Shown piece by piece: positions 1-7,391 of a stretch of DNA of 24,524 nt. The notes beneath the pieces were generated by a model. The model did not search any database, was not told the DNA's origin, and saw nothing but the letters and a program-made list of their open reading frames with translations. The position numbers were made by a program, and so were the translations under genes. Numbering within the stretch: the stretch's first letter is position 1; each line of letters opens with the position of its first letter. Source of the stretch: JBDTMC01 sp039934475 (GTDB lineage Bacteria; Acidobacteriota; Terriglobia; Bryobacterales; Bryobacteraceae); the NCBI GenBank assembly GCA_039934475.1, contig JBDTMC010000057.1:1-24524 (forward strand), in the 5' to 3' direction.

Positions 1-72
1 CAGGAACTTCATGGACGACGAGCGCGCTTCCCGCCATGCGATGCGCAGCGCCGAGCGCCAGCCGAACTTCAT
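1..72 (-). CDS. FtsX/MacB-type ABC transporter permease, N-terminal fragment
   Basis: Only the first 24 codons are in the window; the gene continues past position 1. The translation begins MKFGWRSALRIAWREARSSS, which is the usual cytoplasmic start of FtsX/YbbP-type permeases just before the first membrane helix. Its ATG (72..70) overlaps the TGA of the upstream ATPase (71..69) as ATGA, the typical coupling of ATPase and permease in this transporter class. The family (LolCDE, MacB, YbbAP) moves lipids, lipoproteins or peptides from the inner membrane; the substrate cannot be told from this fragment. Confidence 0.7.
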   Translation of the reverse strand, partial: MKFGWRSALRIAWREARSSSMKFL

Positions 73-776
73 AGCGCCGGGCCTGCGCTGCGCTCGTCGG
101 CCACTATCCGACCATCCTTCAGCGTCACACGGCGGTCCGCTTTCGCCGCCAGTTGGCTATCGTGAGTCACCAGAACCAACGTTGTGCCTTCATCGCGATT
201 CAAAGCCAAAAGCATGGCGAGCACCTGACTGCCATTGGCGCTGTCCAGATTGCCGGTGGGCTCGTCAGCCATCAGTATCGGCGGCTTCACCATGAATGCG
301 CGCGCCAGGGCCACCCGTTGTTGCTCGCCGCCGGAGAGCTGCACCGGATAATGATCGCAGCGGTCCGGCAAGCCAACACGGCTCAGTAATTCCCGCGCGC
401 GCGCCAGCCCGCCTGAAGCATCGCCCAACAGTTCCGCCGGCAGCAGCACGTTTTCTTCGGCAGTCAAAGTTGGAATGAGTTGATAAGACTGAAAAACGAA
501 CCCGATTTTGCGGCCGCGCAACACCGCCAGGCGGTCCTCTTCGAGGCCGGTAATCTCTTCGCCGTCGAGGAGAATCGATCCCGCAGTGGGCGCATCCAAA
601 CCAGCCAGCAGTCCCAGCAGCGTACTCTTGCCGCTGCCCGATTGACCCATGATGGCAATGAATTCGCCGCGTGGAACCTCAAGGTTGATTCCCTTCAGAA
701 TTTCCACACGGTGAGTACCTGTGTCGATGGCCTTGGTGAGGCCGGTAGCGACAATCATCGGCTGTGAATTCGACAT
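69..776 (-). CDS. ABC transporter ATP-binding protein, LolD/MacB/YbbA family
   Basis: This 235-aa protein is a complete nucleotide-binding subunit. It shows Walker A GQSGSGKST (about residues 44-52), the Q-loop in FVFQSYQL, the signature LSGGEQQRVALARA, Walker B ILMADEP followed by TGNLDS, and the H-loop VTHD. The TGNLDSANG stretch after Walker B is typical of the LolD/MacB branch, which energises FtsX-type permeases. It is followed with a 4-nt overlap by such a permease at the window edge. It is divergent from a TesA-like esterase with only 30 bp between the start codons, as ybbA is from tesA in E. coli. Inference: a YbbA-YbbP-type exporter of hydrophobic or envelope compounds. LolD or MacB cannot be excluded without the permease. 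Confidence 0.93.
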   Translation of the reverse strand: MSNSQPMIVATGLTKAIDTGTHRVEILKGINLEVPRGEFIAIMGQSGSGKSTLLGLLAGLDAPTAGSILLDGEEITGLEEDRLAVLRGRKIGFVFQSYQLIPTLTAEENVLLPAELLGDASGGLARARELLSRVGLPDRCDHYPVQLSGGEQQRVALARAFMVKPPILMADEPTGNLDSANGSQVLAMLLALNRDEGTTLVLVTHDSQLAAKADRRVTLKDGRIVADERSAGPAL

Positions 777-798
777 TACTCTCCGGTGCTTTTATTAT
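770..798 (+). promoter_or_regulatory. Candidate sigma-70-type promoter of the tesA-dehydratase pair
   Basis: A -35 element TCGACA (770-775) and a -10 element TATTAT (793-798) are separated by exactly 17 bp. The -35 overlaps the start codon of the divergent ATPase gene. Transcription would begin at about 804-806, directly before the GTG start at 807, so the transcript would be leaderless or nearly so. Confidence 0.5.
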
Positions 799-806
799 GG
801 CATTAG

Positions 807-1508
807 GTGAAGTATTTCCCCGTTTTCCTAATCCTTGCCGCGCTTGCGGGCTGCGGTGGCAGCTCTCAGAAGCAGGCTGAGAAACAGCTTCCGCCATTGC
901 CCGAAACGTCCGCTCCGAACGATGCGCAACAAGGAACAGCGCGGCCGGAGAAACCTGCCGATTGGCCGGTGATCGTCGCGTATGGCGACAGCCTCTCCGC
1001 TGGATTTGGTGCACCTACCGGCCAGAGCTACCCGGACTTTTTGCAACAGGAACTCGACGGCGCCGGCTACCAATTTCGCGTCGTCAATACCGGTATCAGC
1101 GGCGACACCACAAGCGGGGGACTCGAGCGGCTCAGCTCTGTACTCGACCTGAAGCCACGAATCGCCATCCTCGAGCTGGGCGGCAACGACGGTTTGCGGG
1201 GGCTGCCTCTCACCGCCACCCACGACAACCTGGAACAGCTGATTACCGGCCTGCAAAAGGCCGACGTGAAGATCCTGCTGGCGGGGATGACATTGCCGCC
1301 GAACTACGGTCCCGATTACATTCGCAAATTCGAACGGATCTACGTCGACCTCGCTACGAGATATCACCTCTCACGCATCCCGTTCTTGTTGGAAGGTGTA
1401 GCCACCAACCGCAAGCTGATGCAAGCCGACGGCATTCATCCCACCGGCGAAGGCAACAAGCGGGTGGCACAGACCGTGATGCGCTACCTGGTTCCCCTTC
1501 TGAAATGA
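807..1508 (+). CDS. tesA: SGNH/GDSL esterase lipoprotein, TesA-like arylesterase/lysophospholipase
   Basis: This 233-aa protein starts at a GTG. It has a short hydrophobic signal ending in a lipobox, LALAGC-like with Cys16, followed by a low-complexity linker to about residue 52, so it should be a periplasm-facing lipoprotein. The hydrolase domain has all SGNH blocks: block I AYGDSLSAGFG with nucleophile Ser62, the Gly in SGDTTSGG, block III GGNDGLRG, and block V DGIHPTGEG with Asp208 and His211. E. coli TesA is a soluble periplasmic thioesterase/lysophospholipase; here it seems lipid-anchored. It is divergent from the ATPase gene and overlaps the dehydratase gene by 4 nt. No Shine-Dalgarno sequence is visible before the GTG. 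Confidence 0.93.
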   Translation: MKYFPVFLILAALAGCGGSSQKQAEKQLPPLPETSAPNDAQQGTARPEKPADWPVIVAYGDSLSAGFGAPTGQSYPDFLQQELDGAGYQFRVVNTGISGDTTSGGLERLSSVLDLKPRIAILELGGNDGLRGLPLTATHDNLEQLITGLQKADVKILLAGMTLPPNYGPDYIRKFERIYVDLATRYHLSRIPFLLEGVATNRKLMQADGIHPTGEGNKRVAQTVMRYLVPLLK

Positions 1509-2455
1509 CGACTATCACCATTGACGACATTCGCGCCGCCGCGGCGCGCATTGCCCCGCTTGTCCATCGCACGCCCGTGCTCACCTCGCGCATGTTCGAC
1601 GCCGAGGCAGGCCTGGCGGGATTCTTCAAGTGCGAAAACTTCCAGCGCGGCGGAGCGTTCAAGATTCGCGGCGCTTCCAACTTCCTGTTCTCGCTCACGC
1701 CGGAACAGTTGCGTAAGGGCGTGGTGGCTTACTCTTCCGGGAATCATGCGCAGGCGGTGTCCATCGCCGCCGAGCACCTCGGCGCAGCGGCGACTATCGT
1801 CATGCCGACGGACGCGCCGCGGTCGAAAGTGGAAGCGACGCGGGCGCATGGAGCGCGCATCATTACTTACGACCGGCAGACCGAAGATCGTGAAGCGATC
1901 GGTGCAGCCGTAGCGGCTGAGACCGGCGCCGCGCTAGTGCCGCCTTACGATCATCCTTGGATTCTCACCGGCCAGGGGACCGCGGCGATGGAGTTACTGG
2001 AAGATCAACCGGAGCTTGACGCGCTGGTGGTCTGCGTCGGGGGAGGAGGACTCCTCGCCGGTAGCTCCATTGCGGCAAAGGCCCTGCGTCCGGGTATCCG
2101 TGTCTTTGGAGTGGAGCCGGAGGTCGGCAACGATATGCATCTCTCGCTGCGCTCAGGTACGCGCGTGAAGATACCGCCACCTCCGACGCTGGCCGACGGC
2201 CTTCGCACGCAGCAACCCGGAGCGGTTACGTTTCCCATCGTGCAGCAAAATGTGGAGGACATTCTGCTGGTGAGCGAAGAGGAGATCAAAGCAACAATGA
2301 AGTTCCTGCTCACACGGATGAAGATAGTAGTGGAACCGAGTGGCGCGGTCTCAGCCGCCGCAGTATTGTTCGGCAAACTACCGCCGGGAATTCACCGCGC
2401 GGGTATGATCCTTTCCGGCGGCAACGTAGACTACGAGGTGCTGGCGACCCTTTAG
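1505..2455 (+). CDS. PLP-dependent threonine/serine dehydratase or serine racemase (fold type II)
   Basis: 316 aa. The PLP lysine is Lys53 in FKIRGA, preceded by FKCENFQ. SSGNHAQA follows, then the phosphate-binding glycine loop GGGG at residues 179-182 and the pyridine-contacting SGGN at 304-307. There is no C-terminal ACT/regulatory domain, so it resembles catabolic TdcB-type dehydratases or serine racemases rather than biosynthetic IlvA. The likely reaction is threonine to 2-oxobutanoate plus ammonia (or serine to pyruvate); racemase activity is equally possible from sequence. The open frame extends upstream to 962, but that part lies antiparallel-free in another frame of the esterase gene; the ATG at 1505 overlaps the esterase TGA as ATGA and gives the normal family N-terminus. 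Confidence 0.92.
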   Translation: MTTITIDDIRAAAARIAPLVHRTPVLTSRMFDAEAGLAGFFKCENFQRGGAFKIRGASNFLFSLTPEQLRKGVVAYSSGNHAQAVSIAAEHLGAAATIVMPTDAPRSKVEATRAHGARIITYDRQTEDREAIGAAVAAETGAALVPPYDHPWILTGQGTAAMELLEDQPELDALVVCVGGGGLLAGSSIAAKALRPGIRVFGVEPEVGNDMHLSLRSGTRVKIPPPPTLADGLRTQQPGAVTFPIVQQNVEDILLVSEEEIKATMKFLLTRMKIVVEPSGAVSAAAVLFGKLPPGIHRAGMILSGGNVDYEVLATL

Positions 2456-2509
2456 GGCGTTCACCGTTATTTTGAGGAGCCACACACCCCGTAGCAAATC
2501 GAAGCCAAT

Positions 2510-4246
2510 CTAGATGGTGCGCAGTGAGCTAACCCAGCGGCGGAGAAAGGCCCATGCTCCACGGCCGGAAAGAATCGTTCGTGACCATCCCGGCTCACCG
2601 TTGAAGTTGTCCAATTGGGAGAGTGCTCGCTCCAGGCGATGGGTTCGGTCCTGGAGTTCCGCATTGCGCAGAGCTGCCTCGTTGCGCTCTCCTTGGAGGT
2701 CGGCCTCCCGATCGTACAGCGCTTGTCGTAGCAGCTCTACTTCCCCCTTAAAATGAACATTCTCGGCCGTCAGCTGATCGATCGTCTCGCGTGCCGCTTG
2801 ATTCAAGTCTGCGGGAGAGCAATCGACCAGTGTAGGTGGCTTCGACCGTAACCAAAACTCCAGTTCCGGCGGCTCCACCTGCTCCTCCGCCAAGCGCAGC
2901 CTCCACACCACCCTCCGCAGAAGCCCTTCCTGCGGGCAGTGCAAAAACTTAGCAAGTCCTTCCAGCAGGTTTCGTTTCTCTTCAGAAACGATCTCGTCGT
3001 ACTCGGAATATATCTCGTCGACCACGAGGCCGCATTGAGAGACCATGTCTATCAGGTATTTTCTCGACATGATCATCGGGCACCACTGGGGAAAGATGGC
3101 TGAATCGCCAAAGTTGGAAAAGCACAGTCCCGGATCGGGATCGGGTTCCAGGATCACGCTACCAATGATTATCTCGCCCCCTTGCATGAGAATCCGTTTG
3201 ACATCCAGCAACAGAAGATGTGGCCATGGCGTATTGTTCAGCTCACCCCTGATCAGAATCGTGCTCACCGATCTGTCGTCCAATTGGGCAAGAGCCGATA
3301 CCTTCAAGAATTGCGCCTTGCTGTGAAGACGTACGGCAGCTGCTTCGGGAGTAGACCGGAGATACCTGTCCACACCCCAGCAGGGCGCGTACCCAAGCTC
3401 TTCGGCGGTGAAGACAAAGAAACCGTCCCCACAGCCCAATTCCAGAAAACCCCCTTTCTGGCCGGCGCTGTTCCGGCTGAGAGCATCCCAGATCGCCAGT
3501 TGCCATCGCCTGTGTTCCGGCTTTCCGGCCCATTTCGTGCCGTCGGAGAACACAAACGAGTGTTCCGGGGTAAGAGTGTCTTCCTGTGGCACTGCATCCT
3601 TACTAGCGGTCAGTACCGGCGCCCATTTCCCTTGGAAGCCCTGAACGTCTGTAAGGCAAGCCTTCGGAATAGTCTCGTAACCGAAACGGCCGCAGTAATC
3701 CGAGTCGTTCGCCAGAAAGCGTTCCAGGATGGCCCGGGGCGCCTTCGCGGACCTCGACACGATATCATCCGCAGAGCGGTTGATGACACGCCGGGAGTCG
3801 GGCATCTCGGGCACGGTCTCACCCGCCTGGCGCAAAAGGCGTGGTAACTCCGTTGCGAGTCCCTCGAACCTGCCGATCAAGTTGACATTGTCGATAAACG
3901 GAGCGAAGTACGGACGGACGGCCCCATCAGGGAAAGCGCCAATGAGGTATTCGAGGTACTCCGGAAAGGTCCACATTTCATCGGGTGGGCGCAAGGTGTC
4001 ATTGGTCCATCCAAATTGGGTTTCATGAATCCAAAGGGAACGGATCCATGTCAGCGGGTGACGGACAAAGGCGATCGACCATGGCCGTGAGGTTGCTTCC
4101 GGCCAATATCGCAAGTCTACCGGGCTGTCGTGGAGCCGCGCAGACTCCCCACGGATCAGACCAGCTTCACGGACAAACGCCTTCACCCAGTGTCCCCCGG
4201 TTCGTCCGGGGTGATATAAGATCGTCTGTTCTAGGAGCAGGGCCAT
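2510..4246 (-). CDS. Sulfotransferase-like + SAM methyltransferase-like + coiled-coil fusion protein
   Basis: The 578-aa protein has three parts. Residues 1 to about 200 resemble a PAPS sulfotransferase: a 5'-phosphosulfate loop-like YHPGRTGGHW (11-20) and a 3'-phosphate motif FVRHPLTWIRSLW (60-72, Arg62 and Ser70). Residues about 225-460 look like a methyltransferase: motif I FLELGCGDGFF (266-276), an acidic residue in WGVDRY near 292, and a later strand GGEIIIGSVIL. Residues about 480-550 are heptad-rich, charged and probably coiled coil, ending in LRRWVSSLRTI. No signal peptide or membrane helix is seen. A 60-base sample (2701-2760) has 32 G+C, against 41 in a sample of the lipid A operon (8401-8460), which suggests a different origin. 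Substrate unknown; a glycan or polysaccharide decoration role is a guess. Confidence 0.7.
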   Translation of the reverse strand: MALLLEQTILYHPGRTGGHWVKAFVREAGLIRGESARLHDSPVDLRYWPEATSRPWSIAFVRHPLTWIRSLWIHETQFGWTNDTLRPPDEMWTFPEYLEYLIGAFPDGAVRPYFAPFIDNVNLIGRFEGLATELPRLLRQAGETVPEMPDSRRVINRSADDIVSRSAKAPRAILERFLANDSDYCGRFGYETIPKACLTDVQGFQGKWAPVLTASKDAVPQEDTLTPEHSFVFSDGTKWAGKPEHRRWQLAIWDALSRNSAGQKGGFLELGCGDGFFVFTAEELGYAPCWGVDRYLRSTPEAAAVRLHSKAQFLKVSALAQLDDRSVSTILIRGELNNTPWPHLLLLDVKRILMQGGEIIIGSVILEPDPDPGLCFSNFGDSAIFPQWCPMIMSRKYLIDMVSQCGLVVDEIYSEYDEIVSEEKRNLLEGLAKFLHCPQEGLLRRVVWRLRLAEEQVEPPELEFWLRSKPPTLVDCSPADLNQAARETIDQLTAENVHFKGEVELLRQALYDREADLQGERNEAALRNAELQDRTHRLERALSQLDNFNGEPGWSRTILSGRGAWAFLRRWVSSLRTI

Positions 4247-4295
4247 GTTTGCCCGTTCCCAGTTTCGAGAGTGTGACGATTAGGCATCATGGGCG

Positions 4296-4301
4296 ATTAT
4301 A
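4296..4301 (-). promoter_or_regulatory. Candidate -10 element for the sulfotransferase/methyltransferase gene
   Basis: On the minus strand a perfect TATAAT lies at 4301..4296, in the gap after pdxH and about 49 nt before the ATG at 4246. No good -35 is seen at 16-18 bp. It would allow this gene to be transcribed separately from pdxH. Confidence 0.3.
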
Positions 4302-4325
4302 GTCTGACCTGCCCACAATCCTCTA

Positions 4326-4964
4326 CTACGGTGAGAGTCGCTGGCGTAGCCACACGCCGCCATTGCGCCTGTAGAGCAATCGGTCGTGCAGCCGGCTGGG
4401 CCTGCCTTGCCAGAATTCGATGGCATCGGGACGCAATCGAAATCCTCCCCAGTCGGGCGGCGCGGGAATCTCCTGCCCTTCGAATCGCGCTTCCTGCTGA
4501 GCTAGATTCGCCTCGAGGGCTTCCCGTCCAGTGACGACGGCGCTTTGCTGCGAAGCCCAGGCGCCAAGCTGGCTGCCGCGTGGACGCGTGGCGAAGTACT
4601 CTTCGGTCTCCTCGCGCGTGGTTGTCTCCACGTCGCCGGAGATGCGAACCTGGCGTTCCAGTTCCGCCCAGTAAAAGACCAGGGCGGCGCGAGGATTGGC
4701 CTTCAAATCGCGCGCCTTCGCACTGCCGTAGTTGGTGTAGAAGACAAAGCCGCGCTCGTCGAAGCCTTTCAGCAGAACCATGCGCGCGCTAGGGACGCCA
4801 TCCGCACCAGCCGTTGCCAGCGTCATCGCATTCGGTTCTTTCAGGCCCGCTTTTGCCGCATCCGAAAACCAGCGGGCAAACTGACAGAACGGATCGGCGT
4901 CCGCGTCGGCCTCCAACAGTCCATCTCTTTGGTAGTCTTCCCGAAGGTCGCGCACATTCATCAC
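4326..4964 (-). CDS. pdxH: Pyridoxamine/pyridoxine 5'-phosphate oxidase
   Basis: 212 aa, normal for PdxH. The FMN-dependent enzyme oxidises PNP/PMP to pyridoxal 5'-phosphate in the cytoplasm. Family signatures are visible: NAMTLAT and PSARMVLLKGFDERGFVFYTNY in the FMN-binding barrel, ERQVRISG in the middle, and the C-terminal EFWQGRPSRLHDR followed by W-RLSP, which forms substrate and FMN contacts. The start may be GTG at 4964 or the ATG directly after it at 4961. It follows the M20 peptidase gene by 12 bp on the same strand and is probably co-transcribed with it. PLP made here is the cofactor of the dehydratase at 1505-2455, but this is a general link and not evidence of a pathway. Confidence 0.96.
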   Translation of the reverse strand: MMNVRDLREDYQRDGLLEADADADPFCQFARWFSDAAKAGLKEPNAMTLATAGADGVPSARMVLLKGFDERGFVFYTNYGSAKARDLKANPRAALVFYWAELERQVRISGDVETTTREETEEYFATRPRGSQLGAWASQQSAVVTGREALEANLAQQEARFEGQEIPAPPDWGGFRLRPDAIEFWQGRPSRLHDRLLYRRNGGVWLRQRLSP

Positions 4965-4976
4965 TCTATACGATGC

Positions 4977-6113
4977 CTACAGGGCCGCCACGAGCTTGGA
5001 AATCAGCGCCGTCCGATCGGCTATACGGTCCACCAGAATGCTCTCATGCGGTGCGTGCGCGCCTTCGCCCACTCCGCCGATGCCATCGATAGTTGGGCAA
5101 AGGGGTGCGGTGAAGTTGCCATCGGAACCACCACCGGTGGCTGACTCCTCGAGGTTCACACCCAAGTCCTTGGCCAAGAGCCGCGCTGTCTTGAACAACG
5201 CCGCCACCCCCTTCGTGCGTTCCATCGGTGGGCGATTTAATCCGCCGGTGATAGTCAGCTTGCAGCGCTTATCGAAGGGACGGAGCGAATGGAACGCTCG
5301 TTCCAGGTAAGCCGCGTCGCCCATCTTCGGGATGCGGATGTCCACCTCAACGTGAGCCTCGGCCGCCACCACATTGGTGCGGGACCCTCCGCCGATCAAA
5401 CCGGGGTTCACTGTCACGCCGCGATCCAGGCGCGTGAATCCCGCAATGCGATCGATCTGCCGCGCCAGTTCCACAATCGCGCTGGCGCCGGCGGCGAAGT
5501 CTACGCCGGCATGGGAGGCGACACCCTGCACCGTCACCGTGTAGTCGCCCACACCCTTGCGCGCCGTCTTGGCTTTGCCTTCCAGTCCCGTACCTGGTTC
5601 GAGCACTAAGACTGCGACACTGGCGCGTGCGGCGTCTTCAGTCAGCGGGCGCGAAGACTCACTGCCCACTTCCTCGTCGGAGTTGAGTTGCAAAACAACT
5701 TTACGCGCCACCGGCACGTCCAAATCGCGCAGAGCACGCATAGCGAAGACAAAGAACGCCACCCCCGCCTTCATGTCCAGCACGCCCGGACCCCACAGAC
5801 GTCCGTCCTTCTGTTGGAATGGCATGCGCGCCAGTGTGCCCATTGGCCATACCGTATCCGAATGGCCCAGGCCGAGAATCTGCCCTTCCTTCTTTCGTCC
5901 CGGCAGCTTGAACTCGCATTGCAAGTGGCGTCCAAAACGTCCGCCTTTGAAGGTTTTCACTTTGGCGATGGCGGCAACTTCGGCGGCGAAGAGATCGACG
6001 AAACGATCGACGGCTGTGCGGTCGTCACTGGGAGACTCGCACTCCACAAGGCGTCGCAGCAGGCCGATCAATTCAGCTTGCTGCGTGTGAGCGTAAGAAA
6101 GGAAAGCGTCCAT
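4977..6113 (-). CDS. M20 family zinc carboxypeptidase (glutamate carboxypeptidase/CPG2-like)
   Basis: 378 aa with the full M20 metal site: His84 and Asp86 in GHSDTVWP, Asp113 in GPGVLDMKAG, the catalytic base Glu147 and ligand Glu148 in NSDEEVGS, and the last His (353) in GAHAPHE. The dimerisation (lid) domain lies at about 185-295, with SHAG inside it. The family cleaves C-terminal amino acids from peptides or N-acyl amino acids. The closest resemblance is to CPG2-like glutamate carboxypeptidases, but the substrate cannot be fixed. No signal peptide is seen, so it should be cytoplasmic. It is divergent from fabZ with 24 bp between start codons and is probably transcribed together with pdxH. 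Confidence 0.9.
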   Translation of the reverse strand: MDAFLSYAHTQQAELIGLLRRLVECESPSDDRTAVDRFVDLFAAEVAAIAKVKTFKGGRFGRHLQCEFKLPGRKKEGQILGLGHSDTVWPMGTLARMPFQQKDGRLWGPGVLDMKAGVAFFVFAMRALRDLDVPVARKVVLQLNSDEEVGSESSRPLTEDAARASVAVLVLEPGTGLEGKAKTARKGVGDYTVTVQGVASHAGVDFAAGASAIVELARQIDRIAGFTRLDRGVTVNPGLIGGGSRTNVVAAEAHVEVDIRIPKMGDAAYLERAFHSLRPFDKRCKLTITGGLNRPPMERTKGVAALFKTARLLAKDLGVNLEESATGGGSDGNFTAPLCPTIDGIGGVGEGAHAPHESILVDRIADRTALISKLVAAL

Positions 6114-6117
6114 CGAC

Positions 6118-6126
6118 TGCTATAAT
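6118..6126 (+). promoter_or_regulatory. Extended -10 promoter of the lipid A operon
   Basis: TGCTATAAT at 6118-6126 is a perfect extended -10 (TGn plus TATAAT). No clear -35 lies 17 bp upstream, which extended -10 promoters tolerate. The start of transcription would be about 6132-6134, leaving only about 4-6 nt before the fabZ ATG at 6138, and no Shine-Dalgarno sequence fits in that space. Confidence 0.55.
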
Positions 6127-6127
6127 A
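6122..6127 (-). promoter_or_regulatory. Candidate -10 element of the M20 peptidase-pdxH unit
   Basis: The minus strand reads TATTAT at 6127..6122, eight nucleotides before the ATG at 6113, with no Shine-Dalgarno sequence. It overlaps the fabZ -10 on the other strand, so the two divergent promoters would compete for the same site. No convincing -35 is seen. Confidence 0.25.
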
Positions 6128-6137
6128 TCGATTCCTC

Positions 6138-6611
6138 ATGCCAATACTGGATATCAATGCAATCCGCGACATCTTGCCGCACCGGTATCCGATGCTGCTG
6201 GTGGACCGGATTCTGGAACTGGAGCCCGACCGCATCGTCGGAATCAAGAACGTGACCGCGAATGAGCCCTTCTTCGACGGGCACTTTCCGGGCTTCCCGG
6301 TGATGCCGGGCGTCTTGATTGTGGAAGCGATGGCGCAAGTGGCCGGCGTGCTCGTGCTAGGACAAATCCCAGATCGTCACAGCAAAGTGGTGCTGCTTGC
6401 GTCCGTCGATTCCGCGAAGTTCCGCCGTCCCGTGGTGCCAGGCGATCAGCTCCGCATTGAGATGGTGGTGATCAAAAAGAAATCGTCGGTGGCGAAGATG
6501 AGGGGAACAGCTACCGTGAACGGCGTTGTTGTGGCGGAAGCCGAAGTGATGTGCAAGTTGGCCGACAAAGGCGAAGCCGCACCGCCCGTTTCGACACCCT
6601 CCGGCGCGTAG
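6138..6611 (+). CDS. fabZ: (3R)-hydroxyacyl-ACP dehydratase FabZ
   Basis: 157 aa, hot-dog fold dehydratase of fatty acid synthesis. It shows ILPHRYPMLLVDRI (12-25) and the active-site segment FFDGHFPGFPVMPGVLIVEAMAQ, in which His49 and Glu63 are the catalytic pair (14 residues apart, as in E. coli). It competes with LpxA for hydroxyacyl-ACP, and its place directly before lpxA is the classical fabZ-lpxA pairing. lpxD, which often precedes it, is absent; instead a divergent peptidase gene lies upstream, so fabZ is the first gene of this operon. The C-terminus (about 147-157) is a short unconserved tail. Confidence 0.98.
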   Translation: MPILDINAIRDILPHRYPMLLVDRILELEPDRIVGIKNVTANEPFFDGHFPGFPVMPGVLIVEAMAQVAGVLVLGQIPDRHSKVVLLASVDSAKFRRPVVPGDQLRIEMVVIKKKSSVAKMRGTATVNGVVVAEAEVMCKLADKGEAAPPVSTPSGA

Positions 6612-6614
6612 CGC

Positions 6615-7391
6615 ATGCCGATTCATCCGACCGCGATTGTCGATCCCGCGGCGCGCGTTCATGAAGCCGCAGACATCGGTCCGTTCTGCATCATCGGCGC
6701 CGACGTTGAGATCGGCGCACGCACTCGCCTGATGGCGAATCTTTACATTGAAGGCCCGACGTGGATTGGCGAAGACAACCTCTTCTATCCCTACAGCACT
6801 GTCGGCGTCGCCTCCCAGGATCTGAAATACCGGGGCGAGCGCGCGGAAACCCGCATCGGCAACGCTAACCGCATTCGTGAGTTCGTCACCATCCATCGCG
6901 GCACGGAAGCGGGCGGCCTGGTCACAAGCATCGGCGACGATAACCTACTGATGGCTTACGCGCACGTGGCGCACGACGTCCACATCGGCAGCCATACGAT
7001 TCTCGCCAACGGTGCGACGTTTGCCGGTCACGTGATCATCGACGACTACGCGGGCATCGGAGCTTTCACCGGCGTCCATCAGTTCTGCCGCGTCGGACGC
7101 CACGCGTACGTCGGAGGCTACAGCGTCATCACGCAGGATGTGATGCCCTACTCCATGACTGTGACGCCACGGGAATCGCGTGTCTTCGGCGCCAACCGAA
7201 CGGGACTGGAGCGGCGCGGCGTTCCCACGGCCAGCATCGAAGCGCTCCAAAACGCGTTTCGTCTTCTGACGCGCGGCGGCCTGAACACCTCCCAAGCAAT
7301 CGAGAAGATTCTGGAGGAGATCCCCTCCTGCCCTGAGATCGATGAATTGATCGCTTTCATAAAATCGAGCGAACGCGGCATCATTAAATAG
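6615..7391 (+). CDS. lpxA: Acyl-ACP--UDP-N-acetylglucosamine O-acyltransferase LpxA
   Basis: 258 aa, the first enzyme of lipid A synthesis; it transfers a hydroxyacyl chain from ACP to UDP-GlcNAc (or UDP-GlcNAc3N in some species). The left-handed beta-helix hexapeptide repeats run from residue 1 to about 185, followed by a helical C-terminus. MAYAHVAHD (113-121) contains His120, equivalent to the catalytic His125 of E. coli, and VHQFCRVGRHAYVGG is the conserved acyl-pocket region. The QGN segment of E. coli LpxA is replaced by a different stretch, VTPRESR, so acyl or sugar selectivity may differ. It follows fabZ by 3 bp and abuts lpxI with no gap. Confidence 0.97.
   Translation: MPIHPTAIVDPAARVHEAADIGPFCIIGADVEIGARTRLMANLYIEGPTWIGEDNLFYPYSTVGVASQDLKYRGERAETRIGNANRIREFVTIHRGTEAGGLVTSIGDDNLLMAYAHVAHDVHIGSHTILANGATFAGHVIIDDYAGIGAFTGVHQFCRVGRHAYVGGYSVITQDVMPYSMTVTPRESRVFGANRTGLERRGVPTASIEALQNAFRLLTRGGLNTSQAIEKILEEIPSCPEIDELIAFIKSSERGIIK

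Noticed and set aside
962..1504. N-terminal extension of the dehydratase by 181 codons
   Set aside because: It lies in another frame over the clearly real esterase gene, is Arg-rich and random in look, and the ATG at 1505 gives the normal family start with ATGA coupling.
3182..3847. Rightward 221-codon open frame opposite the sulfotransferase/methyltransferase gene
   Set aside because: It is antisense to recognisable domains and its product shows no family motifs.
6079..6103. -35 element for the fabZ promoter
   Set aside because: The 16-18 bp positions upstream of TATAAT give no hexamer near TTGACA, and better matches are too far away; the extended -10 is taken to be sufficient.
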